Shown here in pieces: positions 25,447-33,700 of a stretch of 64,000 nucleotides of DNA (within the stretch, counting starts at the first letter, position 1; every line of letters begins with the position of its first letter). The notes below the pieces were generated by a model. The model saw only the letters and a program-made list of their open reading frames with translations. It was not told the DNA's origin and ran no database searches. The translations under genes and the position numbers were made by a program. This stretch comes from Anopheles merus (Eukaryota > Arthropoda > Insecta > Diptera > Culicidae). The stretch is taken from the NCBI RefSeq assembly GCF_017562075.2, contig NC_054084.1, forward strand, positions 2,460,001-2,524,000, in the 5' to 3' direction.

Positions 25447-26459
25447 ATGTGGCCATTTGTTTGTGCAATTTTGGCGCTCATAGGAGCGTACTGCTCGATC
25501 TGCTGGTTGTACGAAAATCTCCGCACACCCGTTTCGCTGGTTCTGCACGGCATCGCGCAGCTCCTTTTGCCCCAGAAACCGTTTTCTGAAAAATATGGAG
25601 AATGGGCAGGTAAGTTGATGCGTAACCAATGGCGATGTCATTCATACAAGCGTGCTGTGCTGTCTACCTTGCAGTGATCACCGGAGCCTCGGATGGCATC
25701 GGAAAGGGTTACGCTGAATATCTGGCCGGTAGGCGCATGAACATTGTGCTGGTTGCCCGCAACGAGAATAAGCTGAACCGGGTGGCCGAAGAAATCCAGC
25801 GCAAGTACTCCGTGCGCACGAAGGTGGTAGTGGCGGACTTTGCCAACGGTGAGGCCGTTTACGAGCATCTGGCCCGCGACTTGCTTCCACTGGACGTGGG
25901 CATACTGGTGAACAACGTGGGCCTTTCCTATGACCGGGGCATGTGTATGGAGGAGTTGCCGAAGAAGCTGGTATGGGATCTACTCACCGTCAATGTGGCC
26001 TCGGTGACCATGCTCTGCCATCTGTTGGTGCCGGCGATGAAGCAACGTGGCCGCGGGTTGATCATCAACATTTCATCCCTTTCGGCTGCCGCTCCCGCCC
26101 CCTACCTGTCCGTGTATGCGGCCGCCAAGGTGTACGTGCGGAACTTTTCCATGGCACTGCGCGAAGAGCTGCGACCGCATCGGGTCGAGGTGCAGACCGT
26201 GCTGCCCGGCTTTGTACGTACGAACATGACCGCGTTCGTGGCCAGCGAGTACGACGGGAAGGCCGCCTCGAAGCAGCTCGTGCGGGTGGACGATTACGTG
26301 CGGTACGCAGGATTCACGATTGGGAAGACGGATCGCACGTGCGGTTACTGGTGGCACGGGCTGCAGTATGCCGGGCTGAAGCTTGTGCCGGAATTTGTGC
26401 GCGTGTTTGTGCTGCAGACGATTTACAGCCATTTGAGAGGTGCCAAAAAGAACGTTTAA
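25447..26459 (+). CDS. Short-chain dehydrogenase/reductase, 17beta-HSD12/HSDL1-like, copy B
   Basis: Spliced CDS join(25447..25609, 25675..26459), 315 aa. I start at MWPF rather than the in-frame ATG at 25384, because copies A and C begin at the equivalent place, just before the hydrophobic anchor and WLYENLRTPV. TGASDGIG occupies 57-64 and NNVG 134-137. The catalytic residues S189, Y202 (YAAAK) and K206 are intact, and the C-terminus is KKNV. The intron that copies A and C carry at GIL|VNN is absent here, leaving a single large second exon. The first intron is in the same phase and position as in its neighbours, immediately before the Rossmann motif. An AATAAA follows the stop by 95 nt. Expected function is as for copy A: a membrane-bound NADP(H)-dependent oxidoreductase of unknown substrate. 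Confidence 0.9.
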
Positions 26460-26554
26460 ACGCAGAGGACGGTTGGTGGAGCAGCCTACTACGATCCTAC
26501 GGTAGGGTTTCAATTGAAAGAAACTTTTTGCTTCTATTTCGACACCATTACGGC

Positions 26555-26560
26555 AATAAA
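26555..26560 (+). terminator. Poly(A) signal of SDR copy B
   Basis: Canonical AATAAA 95 nt after the stop codon of SDR copy B, followed by an A-rich stretch. Confidence 0.65.
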
Positions 26561-27106
26561 AACTCCATTACAAAAGCACAAACACAAAAAAAAAAACGTT
26601 TTCTTTCCGTGTCTGAAGATAGTTTAAACCAGCACAACCTCAGCTCTGCCGCTCCAATACATCACCGACTTGTTACCGTTACAATGAAGCATCAGACAGA
26701 TAGTTTCCTACGGTTGCTGTGCTTAGCAGCGTTCTGGTCGAGCATCTAACGACCGACGCACACAAACACACTGCGCCGAGAACCTGAGATAACGTCGTGC
26801 GCCGGCCCTGTATGTGTGAAAAGCCCTAATCCCTTCGGAAACCGGATTTCTATAGCAGCGCGGCACGGCACGACTTCCACCGTGTGCGTCATTATTAACG
26901 AAGCTAACGATTCGTGTAGATCTACGAAACCGAAAACCGTTTATCGTGCGTTCCACCAGCCCATCCATCCATTACGTCAGCATTGCACAGCACATTGCTG
27001 GCCGCGATTCCCCGACAGATTGCCATCGCCCCATCAGTTGTGCTTTGAATGTAGAATAGGTAGGCCGCACTCACGGCCGCACACACACACACGTACGCTA
27101 GGCGAT

Positions 27107-28300
27107 ATGTTTATGCAGCTGGTCACCGTAGTCGGAGTGTACGCCACACTCTGCTGGCTGTACGAGAATCTCCGGACACCGGTGCTGCTTCTGGTGCAAG
27201 GCTTCCAACAGCTGTTCCTGGGTGGACAAACATCGTTGCCACAAAAGTACGGCCCCTGGGCTGGTGAGTAGACGAATCCCCCCCACCGAATGTGTTTTGT
27301 AGATGTTTGCAATTAACAGGCCGCTCTCGGTGTTCCTCCTGTTCTTCCACAGTAATTACGGGCGGTTCGGATGGAATAGGCAAAGGCTACGCACACTACC
27401 TAGCCAGCCAAGGCATGAAGGTGTTGCTTATCGCTCGCAACGAAGCAAAGTTGAAGCGCGTGGCCGACGAAATTATGGCCAAGCATCAGGGCGCGGAGGT
27501 CAAAGTGTTGGTAGCAGATTTCTCCAAAGGCGAACAAATCTATGAACGGCTTGAGCATGAGCTGGCCGCGTTCGATATCGGTATCTTAGGTAAGGGCGGT
27601 GGTTTTGCGTGCGCGGCGGTCGCAATCTCACGCTCACGGGGCAATTTTTTTGTTTGCTTTCGCCGCAGTGAACAATGTGGGCGTTATCAACGAAAAGCCC
27701 ATCCAGGTGGACCGGATGGAGAAGCGTATGCTGTGGGATCTAATCAACATCAACTGCGGGGCGGCCACCAACCTGTGCAACATTGCAGTTCCAGCGATGA
27801 AAAGGCGGCACCGTGGGCTTATCATAAACATTTCCTCCCTGGCGTCGGTCGCCCCCACGCCTTATCTGGCCATTTATGCAGCGACCAAGGCTTACATGAC
27901 AAGCTTTTCCCTGGCCCTGCGGCAAGAGGTGGCTCCGTACGGCATCGAATGCCAAACCGTTGCCCCGGGATACGTGCACACGAGCATGACCGAGTACCTA
28001 AATCCAACCGACGGTCAGAAAAACGCATTCTCAATACGGCTCGTCAAGGTGGCCGATATGATACGGTATGCCGGGTACTGTATAGGGAAAGTGGACCAAA
28101 CCACCGGCCACTGGTCACATGGTATACAGGTGAGTGTCACGGCGTTACAAAAACATGAATCCATCCATTCTAACCAGTCACCTTCTTTCTAGACCGCCAC
28201 ACTCAACATGTTGCCCGCTTCGCTAAAACTTCGCGTATTCACCAGACTCTACACACAGCTGCTGCACGAATACTCCAACACGGACAAAAAAACTACGTGA
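27107..28300 (+). CDS. Short-chain dehydrogenase/reductase, 17beta-HSD12/HSDL1-like, copy C
   Basis: Spliced CDS join(27107..27263, 27353..27589, 27669..28129, 28193..28300), 320 aa, all GT-AG with phases 1, 1, 0. It begins with a hydrophobic anchor and WLYENLRTPV. TGGSDGIG lies at 55-62 (Gly in place of the Ala seen in A and B) and NNVG at 133-136. The catalytic residues S188, Y201 (YAATK) and K205 are present. The last intron, after HWSHGIQ, is unique to this copy and separates a 35-residue C-terminal tail. The gene is convergent with SBDS, with only 280 nt between the stop codons. I infer the same enzyme class as A and B, with possible divergence in substrate or tissue. Confidence 0.9.
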
Positions 28301-28496
28301 TCTTTTAATGGACACTAAAACGGAGCCACCAACACCAATCCTACACCAACCGAAACCCATGCAAACGAACCAAACTTAAGTATTGAGGCATTTGAACGCT
28401 TACCTTATCGCAGCTTCTTCGCGGGCTTTCGGAGCTTTAAAGTGACTCCGATTCGTTTTAATCCATGTGTCGTTAGTTCGCATGCGAATTTTCCAT

Positions 28497-28502
28497 TTAT
28501 TT
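28497..28502 (-). terminator. Poly(A) signal of SBDS
   Basis: TTTATT on the plus strand reads AATAAA on the minus strand, 79 nt beyond the SBDS stop codon. Confidence 0.65.
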
Positions 28503-28580
28503 AAAAATATATAACACGAATTATATCCAACGGTTGCATCGATTTGTAGTCACTGGGGGGCGGTTTACAACAGAAGCAGC

Positions 28581-29342
28581 TCATTCCAGCACCTCTTCGC
28601 CTTCTTTGATTTCCTTCAGGTTCAACACTTCCAGCGCGCCGGCACCCTTCGTTTCGGTGCGTATGATTTCGTCCATCTCCCGAAAGTGTCCCGGATCGAT
28701 CAGGCACGTCAGCATCAGCCGCTCGCCTTCCCACTCCTCGCCCTCGGTCACGGTGGAGCTGAGCTTGGCTATTCGCTCCTTCAACCGCTTGGCCTCCTTT
28801 GCCGGCAGCGCCAGCTTCAGCCGCATCTTGGCGCGCTCGAGCGGAATCGTGTCCCTGAGCAACCGTATCACATCCAGCGCCTGCTGTTTGGCGTTACGGT
28901 GCGGCTTGATGGAGTAGTGGATGTCTTTCATCGATTTCTCTATGATCGACACCGGGTAGGGTCGCTTCGTTTCCGGATTCACGCACTTGTCGGCTACGGT
29001 TGTGGCAATCTCCTTGAACATGGAATCGAGCTGATCCTGGCGCTCCTTTTCCGACACCTGCAGCTCCCCTTTGGCCAGAATCTCCTTGCAAATCTCGGTC
29101 ACATCGTCCTTGCCGAACGCTTTCTGAAGCTCCTCCTTTTTCGCCACCTCTCCCTTCGATACGTTGTTAAACACGGCGATCGTTTGCAGCACCTCGTCCA
29201 GATCCTTCTCGGCGCCGGATCGCCACGAGAGCACTTTGTTTTTGTAGCACGCAATCTCGAACCGCTTGCCGCCCTTCTTCATGCGAACCACGGCCACATT
29301 CGTGAGCCGGATCTGGTTCGTGGGGGTGAATATTTTCGGCAT
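28581..29342 (-). CDS. SBDS: SBDS ribosome maturation protein
   Basis: A single uninterrupted exon of 253 aa, the usual size of eukaryotic SBDS (about 250). It starts MPKIFTPTNQIRLTNVAVV, the hallmark N-terminal FYSH domain. KGGKRFEIACYKNKV and the three-domain layout follow, ending in a ferredoxin-like C-terminal domain (DPGHFREMDEII). In known biology SBDS works with the GTPase EFL1 to release eIF6 from cytoplasmic 60S subunits, and in humans its loss causes Shwachman-Diamond syndrome. The chosen ATG has A at -3 and matches the family start. The same frame stays open upstream to an ATG at 29504, which would add 54 poorly conserved-looking residues. I treat that as 5' UTR. The zinc-finger gene ends only 177 nt upstream on the same strand. 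Confidence 0.95.
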   Translation of the reverse strand: MPKIFTPTNQIRLTNVAVVRMKKGGKRFEIACYKNKVLSWRSGAEKDLDEVLQTIAVFNNVSKGEVAKKEELQKAFGKDDVTEICKEILAKGELQVSEKERQDQLDSMFKEIATTVADKCVNPETKRPYPVSIIEKSMKDIHYSIKPHRNAKQQALDVIRLLRDTIPLERAKMRLKLALPAKEAKRLKERIAKLSSTVTEGEEWEGERLMLTCLIDPGHFREMDEIIRTETKGAGALEVLNLKEIKEGEEVLE

Positions 29343-29445
29343 ACTTGCTGTGTTTGCTGTTCTCCGCAGTACCTGCGGCTGGGTTTCTTTCCGAACTGTA
29401 TCGCACAGCAAACAGCAAAACGCAGCACGTTTGTTTACGTCCCAT

Positions 29446-29457
29446 TGACAGCTGTCA
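29446..29457. promoter_or_regulatory. TGACAGCTGTCA palindrome near the SBDS start
   Basis: A perfect 12-nt inverted repeat 104 nt upstream of the SBDS ATG. It is identical to the consensus known for dimeric TALE homeodomain factors of the TGIF class. The related CTGTCA element also occurs before DPY30 and EMC3 in this window. Its function here is inferred from position only. Confidence 0.4.
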
Positions 29458-29519
29458 GACTGCACTTTCGATGTGGCTGCGTACTTTTCGCCGCACGCGT
29501 GCATATTTGAATTTGAATT

Positions 29520-31687
29520 TTATGCACCCTGTTGCACATTTTCGTACGGTTCGTTTGCAGTTTCCAACGACCCAGGCACTTGCTTGTGAATGTTGATCAT
29601 GTGATTTCGTAGACCGGAATGTTGCTTGAAGGATTGACCACACAGATCACATGCAAACCGGTACACTTCCTCGTGAATGTACGCATGCGCTTTCAGGTTA
29701 CTTTTCCGGATAAATTCTCTCCCGCAGTGCTCACAGCTGTAGATGGGTTTCACCTTCCCCAACGCCTGGTGGGCGGAATGTTCCTTGCTTTGGTGTATCT
29801 GGAGATCAACCTTTTTGTAAAACACTGCCCCGCATACTCCGCAAGCCAACTCCCTGCCAGCATCGTGCACCTTCATGTGTCGTAACAGTGGCGCTTTTGT
29901 GGCAAACTCTCGATCACAAACCTCACACATGAATTGTTTAACGCCACTGTGCAGACGTTTGTGCACCCGCAGACTGTTGGCGAACCGGAAATATTTCGCA
30001 CAAATATCGCATCGGAACGGCAGGTCTTTCTGGTGCAGCAGTTTGTGCGACCTCAATGCACCGCGAAACCGAAAGGCGGAAGAGCACTGGTCGCATTTGT
30101 ACGGTTTGGGATCCTCGTGTTGCAGCATGTGTACCTTCAAATCTTGTCCGTATTTGAACGCTTTGCCGCAAAGCTCACACGATACGCGCTCGTTTTGATG
30201 ATCGGTTTTGATGTGCTTCTCAAGGAAGCACCGAAAAACGAACGTTTTGGGACACTGGTCGCATTGGAAGCGAGCAGCATGATGGTGTTTGGCACGATGT
30301 ATGGCAAGGGTTGATGCGGATGCGTACCAGTTTCCGCACAGTTCGCAGATTAACGCCTGTGGGAGAGTGAAGAATGAACATTTTATATGAATTGAATTCC
30401 ACAGCAATAATTAATCGAAGTAAGTACTAACCTTTGAGCCTTTGTTTTCCTCTCCAGAAGTAGTCGTACATTGACTATTGTTTAAAATTTCCAACGGTTC
30501 AGTAAGGTTGTTAGAAGAGTTCTAAAAAATTTAAAATTTTAAAACAATTTTTAAATTATTTTACAGGCCAACACTTACCATGAGTAGCATCTCTTCTTCG
30601 TGTATCGTCATATCATCGGTTCTATTTTCCGATGGTTGTATCTGGGGATCAAAAGATCCATCCTCGCATTGTATGCTCTTAATCACAGTCTCATGTGTGC
30701 CGGTTTCCGGCTTGTTTGGAAGTTGATCGATCACTGTAGATTGCGTTCCATTATTCTCGTTCGGAAGACATTCCGGTTCATGCGATTCCGCAAGTTTCTT
30801 TCTACGCTTTGGCTTTGGAATTCCCTTCCGATTCCACCCATTCTGTGGTTCAGCCACTTTCAACCGCTCCAGTCCCATCTCCTGCCAGTGAGCACGCCGC
30901 TGGTGGTTTGTTAGGTAGTGTTGCTTGTTAAAGCTATGGCAGCATAGCTCACACTGGAACGGTCGGCCTCGCAGCTTTTCGTGGGAAGCAAGTTTGGCAC
31001 GTTGCTCAAACGCTCGATCGCAGTGATCGCATCTGAATGGAAGGTTCTCTTTGACATGCGCGTGCTTGCGGTGCTTCAGCATAGAATGCACGTTGTCAAA
31101 TCCCACGCCACACTCGGGACACATCCGCTTCTGGTGGTTGCGTAGATGCAGCCTCAAGCTCTTCAGATGCTTGTAAGTTACACCGCAAAGATTGCACACA
31201 TTTTGCCGCTCGTCGGTGTGCACCTGCTTCAGATGCTGTTTCACAACCGAACCGGTGGCAAAGACTTTGGAGCATACGGGACATTTGGCACCCTCGTTCG
31301 TGTGCCGGAAGACGTGACAGTTGAGTGCCGTTTGGCCACGGAATGTTTTCGGACAGTGCGGACACTTGTACGGCTTTTCGCCCGTGTGCAGCCGCATGTG
31401 GCACGTTAGGGTGCTTTTGTGCAGAAAACGGCGATGGCACACCTCGCATTCATGCTGCTTGATGCCGTAGTGAATCTTTTCGTGCTGTCGCAACATCGTG
31501 GGGTATTTGAACGTCTTATCGCAAAAACTACAGATAATGGGAGCTTTGCTTTCGCTCTGGAGCAGGGCAGATTAGAAAGGGAGCGGATTAGTGAAGGATC
31601 GACCAGAGTGGAAGAAATACAAACCTCGGCTGGGTGTTCCGTCGCTGTTGGTTGAATTCCTTCCCCATTTTCTTCGGTGGGTTGCAT
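29520..31687 (-). CDS. Seventeen-finger C2H2 zinc-finger protein
   Basis: Spliced minus-strand CDS complement(join(29520..30356, 30432..30521, 30579..31556, 31625..31687)), 655 aa, with all introns in phase 0. The first exon encodes 21 residues. Eight C2H2 fingers lie in the second exon and nine in the last, separated by a basic/acidic linker and a 30-codon mini-exon. Finger 3 joins its predecessor by the classic TGEKPYKC linker. Finger 7 (CDHC...) lacks the second histidine, so it probably does not bind zinc normally. No ZAD, BTB or KRAB-like domain is seen at the N-terminus. The fingers imply a nuclear, sequence-specific DNA-binding protein, probably a transcription regulator or chromatin organiser. 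It is transcribed divergently from DPY30, with 275 nt between start codons. I do not recognise a specific orthologue. Confidence 0.9.
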
Positions 31688-31962
31688 TTTTCATATAATT
31701 CTGCACAGAAGGAATGGTTGTTTTGCTTTGTTAGGAACTTCCCCCCTTTGGTTGTTTACAATCGCGTCCGTTGACATCGCAGCAAACATCGCTGCTGTCA
31801 ATAAAACATCGCCTTCCGGGGTCTGTCAAAATCCTTCGTCATTTGCGGGCGCTAAACAGAATTTCGATTTCGTAAACAAACTCCGCACGAACGCCTCGAA
31901 GCCAAAGATAGAAAAGCGTCCAGAAACGGCCTCCCAGCAGCCAGAGGACACAGCGTACTGCA
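31688..31962. promoter_or_regulatory. Divergent promoter between the zinc-finger gene and DPY30
   Basis: Only 275 nt separate the two opposite start codons, so both promoters and 5' UTRs must lie here. CTGTCA occurs twice (31795-31800 and 31823-31828). No TATA box is evident, in keeping with housekeeping-type initiation. Confidence 0.6.
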
Positions 31963-32205
31963 ATGGAAAAGGAAAACAAAAGCTCAGCCACGGATAATGG
32001 GCGAAAACCGGCTGGAAACAACTTGCAATCGCTACCCACCCGCCAGTATTTGGACCAAACGGTGAATCCCATCCTGCTGCAGGGCCTGAAAGTGTTGGCC
32101 AAAGAAAGACCCCAGGATCCGGTGCAGTATTTGGCCAACTTTTTGCTGCAAAACAAGAACCGCGTTGAGGAAAGCAACGGAGCCAGTACGGAAGATACGC
32201 AATAA
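31963..32205 (+). CDS. DPY30: DPY30 homologue, subunit of H3K4 methyltransferase complexes
   Basis: Single-exon gene of 80 aa. A polar, disordered N-terminus of about 25 residues precedes the DPY30 dimerisation motif, which begins LPTRQYLDQTVNPILLQGL and continues to LLQNKNRVEE. This two-helix X-type four-helix-bundle module binds ASH2L in SET1/COMPASS and MLL complexes and is also used as a docking module in ciliary and other assemblies. Length (about 80-100 aa) and motif position match the family. The stop codon TAA lies inside an AATAAA at 32201-32206, and the gene has very little room before EMC3. The alternative frame over 32223-32522 is not supported. Confidence 0.93.
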   Translation: MEKENKSSATDNGRKPAGNNLQSLPTRQYLDQTVNPILLQGLKVLAKERPQDPVQYLANFLLQNKNRVEESNGASTEDTQ

Positions 32206-32370
32206 ATAGCATGCGATAAGTAATGGAGGAATGGCTTCGGTGTTCTGTGAGTGGAAATTCCGAAGGGAACGAAGCGAAAGAAATAGGGGGAAAGAGAAGC
32301 TCGATTAAACTGGATGACATTCGACGAATCGAGCAACAACGACTGGGTGGGTTGGGGTGGGGGGAGGGGA

Positions 32371-32396
32371 CTGTCAGATGGGCAATTCTGTCAGAC
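32371..32396. promoter_or_regulatory. Paired CTGTCAGA elements upstream of EMC3
   Basis: CTGTCAGA occurs at 32371-32378 and again at 32389-32396, 18 nt apart and 111-136 nt before the EMC3 ATG. The same octamer is part of the palindrome region upstream of SBDS (29452-29459). A promoter role is inferred from recurrence and position. Confidence 0.35.
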
Positions 32397-32506
32397 TGTA
32401 GTTGGGAAAACTTGGTGCAAAGTTGTGTTCTTCTGTTGGTGGTTGTTGGAAATTTTTCTCCTCCTATCAAAAGAGCCGTGCAAATCCGCTGGTTGTTCTG
32501 CACGCG

Positions 32507-33375
32507 ATGGCCGAACTACTGATTGACCCCAACATCCGGGGATGGGTGTTTTTGCCCATCGTTGTGATCACGTTTCTGGTAGGAATCATCCGGCACTACT
32601 TCTCCATCCTGATATCGTCGCAGAAAAAGGCGGAACTTACCCAGATCCAGGACAGCCAGGCAATGATCCGTGCGCGGTTACTGCGCGAAAACGGCAAGTA
32701 CCTGTCGCAGCAGTCGTTCGCGATGCGCAGACACTACTTCAACAACGAGGATACGGGCTACTTCAAGACCCAGAAGCGAGCGCCACCCAGCCCGAACTCG
32801 ACGGCAATGCTGTCGGATCTGGTGAAGGGGAACTTCATCAACGTACTGCCCATGATTGTGATCGGCGGATGGATCAATTGGATGTTTTCGGGCTTCGTAA
32901 CCACGAAGGTGCCGTTCCCGCTGACCCTTCGCTTCAAGCCGATGTTGCAGCGAGGCATCGAACTCGCCTCCCTTGATGCTGCCTGGGTGTCGTCCGCCTC
33001 GTGGTACTTCCTGAACGTGTTCGGCCTGCGGAGTATCTACACACTCGTGCTGGGTGAAAATAATGGTAAGTGGGCAATTGGACCATTTGGATGAACAATT
33101 CTAACATTCCTTCGTTTTTTCTTTAACTTGTAGCGGCCGATCAAACACAATCGATGCAGGATCAGATGTCGGGCGCTGCTGTAGCCATGCCACAAGACCC
33201 GAAAGCAGCCTTCAAGGCGGAATGGGAGGCACTGCAGATCACGGAGTATCAAAATGTTCTAGCCAACGTGGAAAGCGAGCTACTGGCCAGCAGTGGTTTG
33301 GCCGGCGACCAAACAGGCGCACCTTCATTGCTTCAGTCCAGTCGAGGCGAGGACAGTTCCGCCCTTCGGAATTAG
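32507..33375 (+). CDS. EMC3: ER membrane protein complex subunit 3
   Basis: Spliced CDS join(32507..33065, 33134..33375), 266 aa, against about 260 in animals. MAELLIDPNIRGWVFLPIVV is the typical EMC3 start, placing the first transmembrane helix at about 13-32. Further helices lie at about 112-133 and 160-180. The cytosolic loop between TM1 and TM2 carries the basic, glutamine-rich coiled-coil segment. EMC3 is an Oxa1/YidC-superfamily protein and forms the insertase core of the ER membrane protein complex, inserting tail-anchored and multipass proteins. The in-frame upstream extension from a TTG codon is ignored because the ATG at 32507 fits the family. The intron is in phase 1 with GTAAGT and TTGTAG ends. 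AATAAA follows at 33684-33689. Confidence 0.95.
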
Positions 33376-33700
33376 TGTGAAGGTCTGTAGCAAATACATT
33401 TACCGACTATTTGTTTTAGAGCGCGTGGCAAGTCAAAGACAGTGGAAAGGCGGGTGTGGGGAGGGGGGCGATTTTAGAAGAGTTCCCTTTTGTTTCACTC
33501 TTAGACCAAGGTTTTCCTTATAGAACAGCTGGAATAAGGCTCTAGTGCAGACAGTTTAACAAAATGGCATTGAGTCATTCGTAAGGAGTTGGTAGTTAAA
33601 TGAATTATTTAAGTCAACTGTAAAGCGAACGGCTTTGCCAAGTACTAACTACTTCGTTAATACGATGCAAAGCGATACGAGGAAATAAAAAGAAAGAACA
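33376..33700 (+). other. EMC3 3' UTR and poly(A) signal
   Basis: AT-rich non-coding stretch between the EMC3 stop and the AATAAA at 33684-33689. No frame is supported. The next gene on the right is on the opposite strand, so the two 3' ends converge here. Confidence 0.65.

Noticed and set aside
28686..29510. 274-codon plus-strand frame opposite SBDS
   Set aside because: It is a shadow of the SBDS coding strand.
32402..32506. N-terminal extension of EMC3
   Set aside because: The extension starts at a non-ATG codon, and MAELLIDPN is the conserved family start.
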